A stretch of DNA of 54,314 nucleotides, taken from an uncultured Saprospiraceae bacterium (GTDB lineage Bacteria; Bacteroidota; Bacteroidia; Chitinophagales; Saprospiraceae). How positions within the stretch are numbered: position 1 is the first letter of the stretch; each line of letters begins with the position of its first letter. A program made the position numbers and the translations under genes. The stretch lies in contig CALLWB010000033.1 in the NCBI GenBank assembly GCA_938016265.1, forward strand, positions 1 to 54,314, read 5' to 3'. The notes beneath the pieces were generated by a model. That model saw only the letters and a program-made list of their open reading frames with translations. It was not told the DNA's origin and did no database searches. Of this stretch, positions 31,929-41,927 are shown one piece after another.

Positions 31929-32220
31929 GATCTTTTTATTATTCCCACTAAAATAACCCTATTAAAGATTATCGAGAGACAAGTTTACAATTTTAATTTT
32001 TATTTAACACAATTCTTACAAAAATACGGAATTTCAGTATTCGAAACAAAACCTTTGCGTCTGCGTATAAATATTTAATGAAAAATTCATTTTAAAAATC
32101 TCACATTTAAGAATTGATATATTTTTAACACCTTCATTAAAAGATAAGTTATAAAAAATATATCTGTTTTTGCAATTGTGGAATTTCAAAATCTTTTTTT
32201 GATTGGACTAACGTAAAAGT

Positions 32221-35200
32221 ATGCATAAACAGGTTACATCGCCGGGACTACCTTCGTCGTATTTAAAATCGATATATGACGAGCAAAATATTGGACTGGC
32301 TATTATTGACGAAAAAGGTGTCATCCAAATCGCCAATCCTCAGCTAAGAAATTTTCTGGATCGCTATCATCAGCAAAGTGCTGATAAGAATATATTCAAT
32401 TCGGATTTTTTTAAACCGATAATGGTGAAAACTGGAATATTAGAGCCGCTCGTTTTCAAACAAACCTTAAATTATAGTTGGGAAGTTCAGCTAAAGGATA
32501 AAAATGGAGCGCCTGGGGAGTATTTACTCAATCTTTCCGGCCTTTACCATGAAAACGGAGATTTTAGCAAAGCCATTTTTACCATTGAGCGCTTAAAGGA
32601 TAGCGCTCAACAGACGTTTAGGCAAAGTGAATTGCGATTTAGGTTGTTGTTTAATGAAAGTCCGTTTGGGATAATTATCAGAGATATAGACAGTCCATTC
32701 ATTACCTATGTGAATAAGAAATTTTGTGAATTGTTTGGATATTCCGAGGAGGAAGTGCAGAAAAAAGAAACGGAAGAATTGATTTTTGGTCAGAAGGATT
32801 GGCTCGCCAGTCTTGAAGAGGCTACTTCGGAAAATGGAACTTCTACAGAATTTGAAAAACAATTTAACACCAAATCTGGTAGGACTTTATGGGCCAAAGT
32901 CTCGATTGCCGTGTTGACGCATAACGGAAGGATAGTGCATCAAGCAGCAATGATAGAAAATATAACAGAACAAAAGAAAGCAGAAAAAGCACTAGAAGAA
33001 AACGAAGAAAAATACCGAAGTATTTTTGAAAATTCGTTTGATGCAATTTTAGTCCTTAACGAGAAAACCAATAAATTTATCGATGCCAATCAACAAGCAT
33101 GTTGGCTATTTCAATACAATAAAGATGAGGTGGTGAACCTTTCTCCGAAAGACATTTGCCAACCAGAACAAGGTGAGCTCAAGATTCCATTCGATCAGTT
33201 TTTTAAAGAACAAAGAGAAAACCTAATACAAAATAAGCGGGTGTCTTTTCCATTGGTCTGTAGAAAGGCAAATGGGGATCAACTGCATTGTGTCGCATCG
33301 ACTGCCCTTGTTGGTTCTAATGGATGGGTAGTGATGACTATTAGAGACATCACAGAGTCGATAGAAGCTGCAGAAAAACTCAAAAATCAGAGCCAATCGC
33401 TCAAGAAAGCACAAGAAGTTGCTGCAATGGGGAGTTGGGAGTTTGATCTAGAATCAAAAAATATAGATTGGTCAGACGAGCTATATACTATTTTTGGGTT
33501 GAAGCCAGGTATTTCGATTACTTTGGAATTTTATTTGAGCTTCATTCCAGAAGATTATCAAAAAGTATTGAATGCTTATATCAAATTGGCCATATTAAAT
33601 AATGAAGCCTACCATCTAAAGCATCCCGTAAAATTGAAAGATGGTACTGAAAAATGGCTTTATTCTATTGGGCGTGCGGTTCAGGACAAGGAAGGAAAAG
33701 CAATCAAGCTTACTGGAACCTGTCAGGATATCTCCGGGCAAAAGGCCGCGGAAAGTGCACTGAAGGAAAGTCAGAAAAACTACCATTCCGTTTTCGAAAA
33801 TAGTAACCTGGGTATTCTAGTAACCGATTATAAAACAAATAAAAAAGAATACAACGCCGCCTTCCTAAATATGTTCGGCTACAATCAAAAAGAGTTGGAT
33901 GAATTGGATTTGCACAATTATACACTTAAGGAAGACTTAGAAGCAAGCCTTGTGCAAATGAAAAAATTGGAATCTGGTGAAATAACTAGTTATAACGTCA
34001 AAAAAAGGTTTGTAAAGAAGGATGGTTCTGTGTTTAATGGGAACACGATGGTTTCTGCCAACTATAATGAAGATGGTACCATCAAAACCTCTATCGCTAT
34101 CATTGAGGAGCTGACAGACTCAAAGTTAGCTATGGATGCACTAGAATCTGTTGGTAATGATTTGGCTTTGACGCCAGGGGAGTCTTTTTTCGATGTGTTT
34201 GTAAAACGCATTTCTGAAACATTGAGCGTACCGTATGTGATGATCACTCAATTTCAGGAAGATGAAAAAGTCCTTCACGTTAAGTCCTTTTGGAAAAAAG
34301 ACAAAATAACCAAAGATTTTCATTTTAATATTTTAGACACCCCTTGCGGTAAAGTATTGGAAGCCAGGGAAATGCAGTTGTTTAATCAAGATGTCAAAAA
34401 AACTTTTCCTGGGTCTGCAATTTTACAAGAACTGAATGTAACGAGCTATCTTGGACTTCCCTTGAATGATTCTAGAAATAAGATTGTTGGCAACATTACC
34501 ATAATGGACCACAAACCATTAGAAAATATTCAATTAATAGAATCCATTCTGAAAATTTATTCTTCCAGAATAAGTGCGGAGTTAGAGCGGAGTTTAAGGG
34601 ACCGGGTGCTGACCGCCAGTGAGCATAGATACCGAGCGATATTTGAACATGCCGTTGATGGGATTTTGATTTTAGATATAAATACGCTGGAAAGGGTACA
34701 ATACAACCCGAATTTGCCCAAACTATTAGGGTATACAATGGAAGAATATTCGTCTGCTCCTTTCGGAAGGTATATGCCCGTGTACCAAGAAAATGGAAAG
34801 AAATCTATTGACCTTGCCATCAAAATGGTTGAGATAGTAAAGGAGAAAGGATTCCATAGGTTCGACTGGATTTCCACAAAAAAAGACGGCACATTATTAC
34901 CAACAGAAACGACCGTTGTACTCTTGCCTCCTCCCGATAACAACTTGATTGTAATACTCTTAAAAGATATTTCTGAGTCGAATAATCAAAAACTGGCCAT
35001 TCAGCAAAAAGTAAAAGAGTTAAACGACAAAAACAGGCAACTTCAAAAGTATATTGATTCGAATATGCAGCTTGAAAATTTCGCCTACATCGCTTCACAC
35101 GATCTCAAAGAACCGCTCAGAACGATTGGGAATTTCACTCAAATCTTAAAGAGAAAATACGAAAATCAATTTGATAGCTCTGCCATTGAGTTTATGGATT

Positions 35201-35742
35201 TTATTGTAGAAGGTGTTCAAAATATGAATCGATTGATTGAAGACTTGCTGACCTATTCAAGAGTCAACTCTCAAGGATTTATAAGAGAAAATGTCAACCT
35301 GAGGGATACCATTTTTCTTATTCTTCGAAACCTGAGCAACATCATTGAAGAAAAAAATGGCGTTGTCAATATCAATAATATTCCTGAATTTATAAGCAGC
35401 GATAAAACCAAAATTTCACAACTATTCCAGAATTTAATTGCCAACGCCATTAAGTTTCATAGAGACGGAGTTCCGCCAGTTATTGACATTTCAGCAACTG
35501 ATGAAGGCGGATATTGGAAGTTTTCTATCTCTGACAATGGTATCGGTATCAAACCAGAGCACTTTGACAACATTTTTAAATTGTTCAAAAAATTGCATTC
35601 CAAATCAGAATATTCTGGAACAGGAATTGGCCTTTCTCTTTGCAAACAAATCGTAGAGCAACACGATGGGGAAATATGGATCGACTCTATTCTAAACAAA
35701 GGCACGACCTTTCATTTTACCCTAAAAAAAGTAAACGAATAG
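32221..35742 (+). CDS. Soluble multi-PAS/GAF sensor histidine kinase
   Basis: A 1173-residue kinase without membrane segments. In order: a divergent PAS (about 15-130), four PAS domains (about 140-255, 265-380, 395-510, 515-635), a GAF domain (about 640-795), a sixth PAS (about 800-915), a coiled linker (VKELNDKNRQLQKYIDSNMQ), HisKA with SHDLKEPLRTIGNF (His960), and HATPase_c with NLIANAIKF, DNGIGI and GTGIGLSLC. PAS plus GAF suggests several cytoplasmic inputs, such as redox, gas or small ligands. No receiver domain or response-regulator gene is adjacent, so its output partner is unknown. Its kinase core resembles that of the protein at 42733. The intergenic repeat copy B follows it. Confidence 0.93.
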   Translation: MHKQVTSPGLPSSYLKSIYDEQNIGLAIIDEKGVIQIANPQLRNFLDRYHQQSADKNIFNSDFFKPIMVKTGILEPLVFKQTLNYSWEVQLKDKNGAPGEYLLNLSGLYHENGDFSKAIFTIERLKDSAQQTFRQSELRFRLLFNESPFGIIIRDIDSPFITYVNKKFCELFGYSEEEVQKKETEELIFGQKDWLASLEEATSENGTSTEFEKQFNTKSGRTLWAKVSIAVLTHNGRIVHQAAMIENITEQKKAEKALEENEEKYRSIFENSFDAILVLNEKTNKFIDANQQACWLFQYNKDEVVNLSPKDICQPEQGELKIPFDQFFKEQRENLIQNKRVSFPLVCRKANGDQLHCVASTALVGSNGWVVMTIRDITESIEAAEKLKNQSQSLKKAQEVAAMGSWEFDLESKNIDWSDELYTIFGLKPGISITLEFYLSFIPEDYQKVLNAYIKLAILNNEAYHLKHPVKLKDGTEKWLYSIGRAVQDKEGKAIKLTGTCQDISGQKAAESALKESQKNYHSVFENSNLGILVTDYKTNKKEYNAAFLNMFGYNQKELDELDLHNYTLKEDLEASLVQMKKLESGEITSYNVKKRFVKKDGSVFNGNTMVSANYNEDGTIKTSIAIIEELTDSKLAMDALESVGNDLALTPGESFFDVFVKRISETLSVPYVMITQFQEDEKVLHVKSFWKKDKITKDFHFNILDTPCGKVLEAREMQLFNQDVKKTFPGSAILQELNVTSYLGLPLNDSRNKIVGNITIMDHKPLENIQLIESILKIYSSRISAELERSLRDRVLTASEHRYRAIFEHAVDGILILDINTLERVQYNPNLPKLLGYTMEEYSSAPFGRYMPVYQENGKKSIDLAIKMVEIVKEKGFHRFDWISTKKDGTLLPTETTVVLLPPPDNNLIVILLKDISESNNQKLAIQQKVKELNDKNRQLQKYIDSNMQLENFAYIASHDLKEPLRTIGNFTQILKRKYENQFDSSAIEFMDFIVEGVQNMNRLIEDLLTYSRVNSQGFIRENVNLRDTIFLILRNLSNIIEEKNGVVNINNIPEFISSDKTKISQLFQNLIANAIKFHRDGVPPVIDISATDEGGYWKFSISDNGIGIKPEHFDNIFKLFKKLHSKSEYSGTGIGLSLCKQIVEQHDGEIWIDSILNKGTTFHFTLKKVNE

Positions 35743-36205
35743 TAGATTTCATTACGATCTCGCAGAGTTTTGAATGTGGTCCGACTTTCTACAATTCAAA
35801 AAGTGATGGGACCGCGAGGGCGGCCATTACATACCTCAGAACCGTCCTTGCTACCACAATAAAATTAAGGACCTTTCCCATCTCTGCGTTTTTTTAAAAA
35901 AAACATGATAATTTTCAGATAAAAAAACGGACTTCTTTTTGCCTGGAATTTTTTAAAAAAAATCGCCCATCGCCAACCATCCTGCCAATAGAAAGGCATC
36001 TTACCAACCAGAAAAAGGAACATTAAAAACAAAATTAACCTATTAAGAATCGTTAAGCTGTGGTTAAATTTAATAGGAACTCCTTAAACTAAATACAATT
36101 TACTATTTTTGCAGACTGCTTGAATTAATAAATTTTTTATTTAGAATAAATCGCTGAGGATATATGTAGTGTCAGCGATAAGATATACAACCCTGAAAAT
36201 ATATT
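35743..36205. other. 463-bp gene-free region
   Basis: The first 150 bp hold repeat copy B with a flanking 7-bp inverted repeat. The remainder is A+T-rich with homopolymer runs. A TATTTTTG box lies at 36104-36111 before the DUF2723 gene, without a clear -33 TTG. I saw no gene in it. Confidence 0.45.
35796..35900 (+). repeat. Intergenic repeat with AAGTGATGG core, copy B
   Basis: The core CAAAAAGTGATGGGACCGCG begins at 35797; CCGTCC (35842-35847), CAATAAAA and CTCTGCGTTTTTTTAAAAAA follow. CGCAGAG at 35761-35767 and CTCTGCG at 35882-35888 form an inverted repeat around this copy, ending in T7 and so resembling a terminator. It starts about 50 bp after the kinase stop codon. See findings. Confidence 0.65.
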
Positions 36206-39200
36206 ATGGGATCATTTAAACAACTTAACAACATTGTCGGTTGGATCGTTTTTGCCTTCGCCGCAATCGTCTATATTTTATCTGCCGAATCTACAGGAAG
36301 TCTGTGGGATTGTGGAGAATTTATCGCGGGAGCCCACAAACTGCAGGTAGTACATCCACCTGGGGCACCTCTGTTTTTGATGATTGGACGGATGTTTACA
36401 TTCGTAGCAGAAAGCTTGTTCGAAGATCCAGCGCAAATTGCACACTCTGTCAATATACTCTCAGGTATTTGTACCGCTTTTGTTGTCCTTTTCGTTTTCT
36501 GGACGACCACCATCTTGTCGAAAATGACCTTGGTTGGAAGATCTGATGACCTTTCCAAATCGCAAACGATCGTGATATTGTGTAGTGGTATCGTTGCAGG
36601 ACTTGCAACAACATTTGCTACATCCGTATGGTTTTCTGCTGTAGAGGGAGAAGTTTATGCGATGTCCAGCTTTTTTACAGCGATTGTAATGTGGTCTTCT
36701 GTGAAATGGTACCATTTGCCAGACAATAAATATTCTGATCGATGGCTGATCTTTACGATGTATATGATTGGACTTTCTATCGGAGTGCATTTACTTAGTT
36801 TGTTAGCCTTGCCGGCGATTACCTTATTGTACTATTTCAAAAAATATAAAACAGTCAACTTCAAAGGAATTGTTGTGGCTTCAGCGGCAGGAGTCGGGAT
36901 TTTTGCAGTAGTCATCATGTGGTTTATCATGAAAAAATTGCCTGCAATCGGAAGAGAATTTGATTTCTTCTTTGTGAATTCCCTCGGAATGCCCTTCAAC
37001 AGTGGGCTGATGTTTTTTGTTTTGGTAATAGCGGGTGTAATGTCTTTCCTGATTTATTATACACACAATAATCGATTGGCGATGTATAACAAAATCGTAA
37101 TGGGAGTAACGATGGTCATGCTAGGGTTCTCGACTTACGGACTTATTGTGATCCGTGCAAATGCGAACACCCCAATCAACATGAACAATCCGAGTGATGC
37201 ATACAGTTTGATCTCTTATCTAAATAGAGAACAATATGGTGCTAGACCTTTGCTGTACGGTCCTCACTTCGATGCAAAACCAACAGGCACTAAGTCCGAC
37301 GATAAGTGGGGACGCGCAGGCGACAGATATGAGGTCATTGACAAAAAATTAGAATATACTTATAGCAATGGGAAAATGTTGTTCCCAAGACTTGGTAGCT
37401 ACGATAGACCACAAGAATACAGACGCTGGCTTGACCCTTCCAAACCAACAAGCAAAAAGCGAATTACCCAGGTAGACAACATCAAGTTCTTCTTCCAATA
37501 CCAAATTGGTTGGATGTACTGGCGTTATTTTATGTGGAATTTCGCTGGAAGGCAAAATGGAGACCAAGGATACCAGTCCTGGGATGTAAGAAATGGCCAT
37601 TGGATTTCCGGAATTGATTTCCTCGATGAAATGCGCCTCCACAATATGAGCGAACTGCCAGAAACAATGAAAAGAAATCAGGCAAGAAACTCCTACTTCC
37701 TTCTGCCTTTCCTTTTCGGGTTTCTAGGGCTGTTCTTCCATTTTAGAAGTCGGCCAAATGAGGCACTGGCTATTTTTGTTTTATTCTTAATGACAGGAAT
37801 CGCCATTATTCTATACTCGAATCAACCACCAAACGAGCCCAGGGAAAGGGATTATGTTTTGGTGGGCTCTGTATTTACCTTCTGTATTTGGATAGGGATG
37901 GCGGTCACCGCAATATATCGATTGATCTTAGATCGGAATTCATTTTTTGGGAGTGCTGCTGATCCGCTTCCTGCACTCGAAGAAACTGGGAAGAGCACGG
38001 GCGTTGCTTTTGGCGCTTTCGCCCTTGTCCTTATTGCTCCGATCATCATGGGTATCCAAAACTGGGATGATCATGATCGGGGATCGCATACTGGATCAAG
38101 AGATTATGCGACCAACTTTCTAAACAGTTGTGAGCCCAACGCCATCATATTTACCCACGGTGATAATGATACGTATCCACTGTGGTACGCCCAGGAGGTA
38201 GAAGGCATCCGTACAGACGTTCGGGTGACCAACTTAAGTCTGTTGGCAGTAGATTGGTACATCAATCAGCTTCGTAGAAAAGTTGGAGAGTCAGATCCTA
38301 TAAAAATGACCATGGATGAATCTGACTACAGAGGAAATAAGCGAAATGTGCTTTACAATAACCCCTACAAAGCGACGAACAGAATGAGCATCCAGCAAAT
38401 TGTGAAATTTATGTCGGATGACCACCCTGTAGCAAGTGGACAAGGAGATGAAATATTAAGTTACATTCCTACGGATAATGCATTCATTCCTGTAGATAAG
38501 AACAAGGTACTTTCTAATGGGACAGTAAGCCCAGCTGATGCTGAAGTAGTGCTTAGTGAACTGCCCTTCAAAATACCTGGCAACCGACTGATCAAGGACG
38601 AATTGGCAATTATGGATATTATTGCTTCCAATAATTGGGAACGACCGATCTATTTTGCAGTGACTTGTCGGCCAGAAAAACTACTTGGTCTTCAGAACTA
38701 TCTGCAGTTGGAAGGACTGGCGCTTCGCTTGGTCCCTATAAGCACACCACAGCCCAATTCGCCATGGGGCAATCTACCTATTGGACAAGGACGAGTAAAT
38801 ACCGATGTCATGTATGATAACATCATGACTAAATTCAGATGGGGTAATTTTGATAAGGAAGAATTGTATGTGAATACCAGCTATATGCCAAGTGTATCCA
38901 GCATCAGATTTTCCATGTTGCGTCTAGGACGAGAATTGCTAGCAAAAGGCGAAGTCCAAAAAGCAGTCAATCTTACGGACAAGTTTTTTGAAGCATTCCC
39001 ACACAAAAATTTCGCGTACGATTTTAATGTGATGTATATGCTGCGACTATATGATGAAGCAAAAGCATATGATAAAGCCAAGCCACACATCAAAAAACTG
39101 GCCACGGAAATGGCAGACTATCTTAAGTTTTATGAATCCTTGGATGATGATGATTTGAAAGGATCTTTCCAGGGAGATTTCCAGAAAACCGCTTCAACGA

Positions 39201-39307
39201 TGCAGGGAGTGAAAGATCTGATAAAAGGAGTTGGGTATGAAGATATTCGAGCAGAGATAGAACAAATTTTTGCACCCTACAATTCATCAGTACCCATTAG
39301 AAACTAA
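36206..39307 (+). CDS. DUF2723 membrane protein (GT-C-like)
   Basis: A 1033-residue protein. About a dozen hydrophobic segments occupy residues 10-330 and 510-620. A long C-terminal soluble region of about 400 residues ends in helical, TPR-like sequence. The first outer loop carries SLWDCGEFIAGAHKLQVVHP, with Asp35 and Glu38. This fits DUF2723 and GT-C glycosyltransferases, where an early acidic loop residue is catalytic. It may transfer sugar from a lipid-linked donor to proteins or surface polymers. Substrate and donor are unknown. It is transcribed alone and followed by a textbook terminator at 39399-39429. Confidence 0.87.
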   Translation: MGSFKQLNNIVGWIVFAFAAIVYILSAESTGSLWDCGEFIAGAHKLQVVHPPGAPLFLMIGRMFTFVAESLFEDPAQIAHSVNILSGICTAFVVLFVFWTTTILSKMTLVGRSDDLSKSQTIVILCSGIVAGLATTFATSVWFSAVEGEVYAMSSFFTAIVMWSSVKWYHLPDNKYSDRWLIFTMYMIGLSIGVHLLSLLALPAITLLYYFKKYKTVNFKGIVVASAAGVGIFAVVIMWFIMKKLPAIGREFDFFFVNSLGMPFNSGLMFFVLVIAGVMSFLIYYTHNNRLAMYNKIVMGVTMVMLGFSTYGLIVIRANANTPINMNNPSDAYSLISYLNREQYGARPLLYGPHFDAKPTGTKSDDKWGRAGDRYEVIDKKLEYTYSNGKMLFPRLGSYDRPQEYRRWLDPSKPTSKKRITQVDNIKFFFQYQIGWMYWRYFMWNFAGRQNGDQGYQSWDVRNGHWISGIDFLDEMRLHNMSELPETMKRNQARNSYFLLPFLFGFLGLFFHFRSRPNEALAIFVLFLMTGIAIILYSNQPPNEPRERDYVLVGSVFTFCIWIGMAVTAIYRLILDRNSFFGSAADPLPALEETGKSTGVAFGAFALVLIAPIIMGIQNWDDHDRGSHTGSRDYATNFLNSCEPNAIIFTHGDNDTYPLWYAQEVEGIRTDVRVTNLSLLAVDWYINQLRRKVGESDPIKMTMDESDYRGNKRNVLYNNPYKATNRMSIQQIVKFMSDDHPVASGQGDEILSYIPTDNAFIPVDKNKVLSNGTVSPADAEVVLSELPFKIPGNRLIKDELAIMDIIASNNWERPIYFAVTCRPEKLLGLQNYLQLEGLALRLVPISTPQPNSPWGNLPIGQGRVNTDVMYDNIMTKFRWGNFDKEELYVNTSYMPSVSSIRFSMLRLGRELLAKGEVQKAVNLTDKFFEAFPHKNFAYDFNVMYMLRLYDEAKAYDKAKPHIKKLATEMADYLKFYESLDDDDLKGSFQGDFQKTASTMQGVKDLIKGVGYEDIRAEIEQIFAPYNSSVPIRN

Positions 39308-39398
39308 TAGTTGAAAAAAATGCGCTTTTTTTAAACCAATTTTAAACTAGCGTGTTTCATTATCAGAGAGTAAATACAGTCTTCTTTTAGAAGACGGA

Positions 39399-39429
39399 GA
39401 ACGCACCGATAGGTGCGTTCTTTTTTTTT
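39399..39429 (+). terminator. Intrinsic terminator after DUF2723 gene
   Basis: A perfect 9-bp stem GAACGCACC / GGTGCGTTC with loop GATA (39408-39411), followed by nine T residues. Confidence 0.95.
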
Positions 39430-39454
39430 GTATTCCTTCACGAAGAGCGACCGT

Positions 39455-39500
39455 TCAAAAAAGTGATGGACCGCGACAGCGCAAATACACAGTACGATCC
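39455..39500 (+). repeat. Intergenic repeat with AAGTGATGG core, copy C
   Basis: The core CAAAAAAGTGATGGACCGCG begins at 39456, and TACGATCC follows at 39493-39500. It aligns with copies A and B over the core and with copy A at TACGATCC. It lies about 25 bp after the T tract of the DUF2723 terminator and upstream of rpiB. Confidence 0.6.
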
Positions 39501-39577
39501 ATTCAGAAATCGCTATCCATTGTGAGCTATTCGTGCTACTGGCTACAAAATTTATCAGGTTTATTGGCAAATAGTGA

Positions 39578-39607
39578 TTGTGTTGTCAAAACAAAAAGAT
39601 AACTTTG
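39578..39607 (+). promoter_or_regulatory. Bacteroidota-type promoter for rpiB
   Basis: TTG at 39578-39580, a 19-bp gap and TAACTTTG at 39600-39607 match the phylum's -33 TTG / -7 TAnnTTTG pattern. The rpiB ATG at 39627 follows 19 bp later. Confidence 0.5.
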
Positions 39608-39626
39608 TTATACAAAACACTTGTTT

Positions 39627-40070
39627 ATGAATAAGAAAGCTATAGCAATTGGCTGTGATCATGCAGGATTCGCCTACAAAAAAATCGTCATGGACGTACT
39701 GGAGGAAAATGGTTTTTCTGTGCTGGATTTTGGGACGGACTCAGAAGAGTCGGTAGACTATCCAGACTTTATTCATCCGGTGGCTGAAAGTATTAAGGAA
39801 GAGAAGGCATTGTTGGGGATTATTATTTGTGGTAGTGGGAATGGGGTTGCCATGACTGCCAATAAACATCAGGGTATCAGAGCTGCGGTTTGCTGGAATG
39901 CTACGCTAGCAGAGCTGTCCAGGCTTCACAACAACGCAAATGTGTTATCCATTCCTGCGCGATTTGTTACAGAGGAGGTGGCGAAAGAAATGGTGTCCGT
40001 TTTTATTAAAACAGCGTTTGAAGGAGGGCGACATCAACGGCGAGTTGGGAAAATTGATGTTTCTTGCTAA
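39627..40070 (+). CDS. rpiB: Ribose 5-phosphate isomerase B
   Basis: A 147-residue protein of the RpiB/LacAB family, the usual length. It interconverts ribose 5-phosphate and ribulose 5-phosphate in the pentose phosphate pathway, in the cytoplasm. Seen: AIGCDHAGFAYK (Asp11, His12), DFGTDSEESVDYPDF, the catalytic ICGSGNG with Cys68, AAVCWN and LSRLHNNANVLSIPARF (His101). All active-site landmarks are present. The ATG at 39627 is preferred over TTG at 39621 because it matches the family start and the promoter spacing. The M28 peptidase gene follows after 68 bp. Confidence 0.96.
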   Translation: MNKKAIAIGCDHAGFAYKKIVMDVLEENGFSVLDFGTDSEESVDYPDFIHPVAESIKEEKALLGIIICGSGNGVAMTANKHQGIRAAVCWNATLAELSRLHNNANVLSIPARFVTEEVAKEMVSVFIKTAFEGGRHQRRVGKIDVSC

Positions 40071-40138
40071 CGAATTAGATTAGTTTTCATTCAATATTTC
40101 AAGTTTTGAGGGGGATTCTTTAACTTCGTTTATCCCAA

Positions 40139-41923
40139 ATGAATATTCATATGTCTATAAAGATAAATATTGTCTTGTTTTCTATCCTGCTTTTGTGCAC
40201 AGGCCTATTAGCGCAAACGCCCTCGAATCCAGTCGTGAAAATCGTCATTGGGGGTAAAACCTTTATTTACACAAGTACAGGAGAAAAAATTGAGGTGAAA
40301 GACGACGACGAAACGCCACTCACAAACCCAAGTACAGAGAGCAAATCACTAACAGAAACCGCCGAAAAAGAAATGCTGGATGAAGACGATAACTGGGAAG
40401 TCACCGACCTCGCCAGCCAATTGGCCGCTACCATTTCTGAAAAAGACTTGAAAACCCACCTTACCATTCTTGCTTCGGACGAATTTGAGGGAAGAGAAAC
40501 TGGCAAAGAAGGCCAGAAAAGAGCAGCAGCCTATATCGCCAATCAGTTTGAAGAATACGGCTTGCCAAAATTGATGGATCAAGAGTCTTCCTATTTTCAA
40601 ACAGTACCACTGGTTTCTGAGCAATGGCGAAATGTTAGCTTAAAAATAAATGGGAATGATTATAAATATAAAAAAGACTTTTATTGCTTCCCTAAGTCAA
40701 ATAGCCCGAGAATTAAAACTGAACGAGAGGAGGTAGTTTTCCTGGGCTATGGTATTGATGACAGAAAGTATAGCGACTATCTTGGAGTGGATGTCAAGGG
40801 AAAGATTATCATTATTTATCAGGGAGAGCCTTTCGATCGGGATAGTATGTCGTATATCACTGGAGACGATTATGCTTCTGAATGGACCACCGACTATAAG
40901 AAAAAGCTTCAAACTGCTAAGAAAAAAGGGGTTCGCGCCGTACTAATGATCGAACGCAACATTCCATTCTACGTAAGTAAATATAACTATCAACTGAATA
41001 AGCCTTACCTCCGAATTGGAGACTTGGATCCAGCAAGAAAATTTGCCAACAGCATGTATATCTCTCCTAATGTAGCCAGAGATGTGATCGGAAAAAAGTT
41101 TGATAAAGTAGTAGAAGCAAGAGATAAAATCCGAGAAACAGGCACCCCAGAATATGTAAAGCTAAATTGCAAAATTGCGATCTATCAGGATGAAGAACAT
41201 AAACGGATCGAAACAGAAAATGTGTTGGGCTATATCGAAGGCACAGATCCTTATCTAAAAAATGAAGTCGTTGTGGTAACTGCCCACTATGACCATCTTG
41301 GAAAATTAGGCGACGATGTGTACAATGGAGCAGACGACAACGGCTCAGGGACCTCTACCGTCCTTGAAATAGCTGAAGCATTTGCCCTGGCGAAAAGTAC
41401 TGGGAAGGGAGCTAGAAGGAGTGTGCTCGTAATGGCGGTTTCGGGGGAAGAAAAGGGACTTTTGGGGTCGGCCTATTATGCGGAAGAGCCCTCGTTTCCT
41501 ATCGTCAATACCGTTGCAAATGTCAATGTAGATATGGTAGGCCGGGTAGACGAAAAACACAAGGACAATCCCAACTATATCTACGTGATCGGAGCAGATC
41601 GAATTAGCACCGACTTGCATAAAATCAATGAAGCAGCCAACGAAAAATACACAAAGTTGGAATTGGACTACACCTACAATGAAGAGGATGATCCCAATCG
41701 ATACTATTATCGGTCAGACCACTACAACTTTGCACAGAAAGGGGTTCCGGCCATCTTTTATTTCAACGGTACACACAGGGACTATCACCGGATAACCGAT
41801 ACCGTAGAAAAAATCAATTTCAAAAAAATGAAACGAATTGCGCGCCTTGTATTTTTGACGACCTGGGAGCTCGCCAATCGAAACGATCGAATTCGCATAG
41901 ATTCTTTCCTGCCTAAAAACTAA
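40139..41923 (+). CDS. Secreted M28-family zinc aminopeptidase
   Basis: A 594-residue exported peptidase. Signal peptide about 1-26 (NIVLFSILLLCTGLLAQ). A short acidic pro-like region lies at 50-105, then a helical start (LKTHLTILASDEFEGRETGK). A protease-associated-like insert spans about 190-350. The M28 catalytic domain is at about 360-590. Metal and catalytic residues are visible as VTAHYDHLG (His383), GADDNGSG, SGEEKGLLGS, VNVDMVGR and the late FYFNGTHRDYHRITDT. The fold acts as a di-zinc aminopeptidase in periplasmic or extracellular peptide use. No T9SS signal is present. The stop lies 4 bp from the end of the convergent LytTR gene. Confidence 0.93.
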   Translation: MNIHMSIKINIVLFSILLLCTGLLAQTPSNPVVKIVIGGKTFIYTSTGEKIEVKDDDETPLTNPSTESKSLTETAEKEMLDEDDNWEVTDLASQLAATISEKDLKTHLTILASDEFEGRETGKEGQKRAAAYIANQFEEYGLPKLMDQESSYFQTVPLVSEQWRNVSLKINGNDYKYKKDFYCFPKSNSPRIKTEREEVVFLGYGIDDRKYSDYLGVDVKGKIIIIYQGEPFDRDSMSYITGDDYASEWTTDYKKKLQTAKKKGVRAVLMIERNIPFYVSKYNYQLNKPYLRIGDLDPARKFANSMYISPNVARDVIGKKFDKVVEARDKIRETGTPEYVKLNCKIAIYQDEEHKRIETENVLGYIEGTDPYLKNEVVVVTAHYDHLGKLGDDVYNGADDNGSGTSTVLEIAEAFALAKSTGKGARRSVLVMAVSGEEKGLLGSAYYAEEPSFPIVNTVANVNVDMVGRVDEKHKDNPNYIYVIGADRISTDLHKINEAANEKYTKLELDYTYNEEDDPNRYYYRSDHYNFAQKGVPAIFYFNGTHRDYHRITDTVEKINFKKMKRIARLVFLTTWELANRNDRIRIDSFLPKN

Positions 41924-41927
41924 TTCC

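Larger units (their letters stand above)
39308..39626. other. 319-bp region between DUF2723 gene and rpiB
   Basis: It holds the terminator at 39399-39429, repeat copy C from 39455 and a promoter candidate at 39578-39607. I saw no gene in it. Confidence 0.5.
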
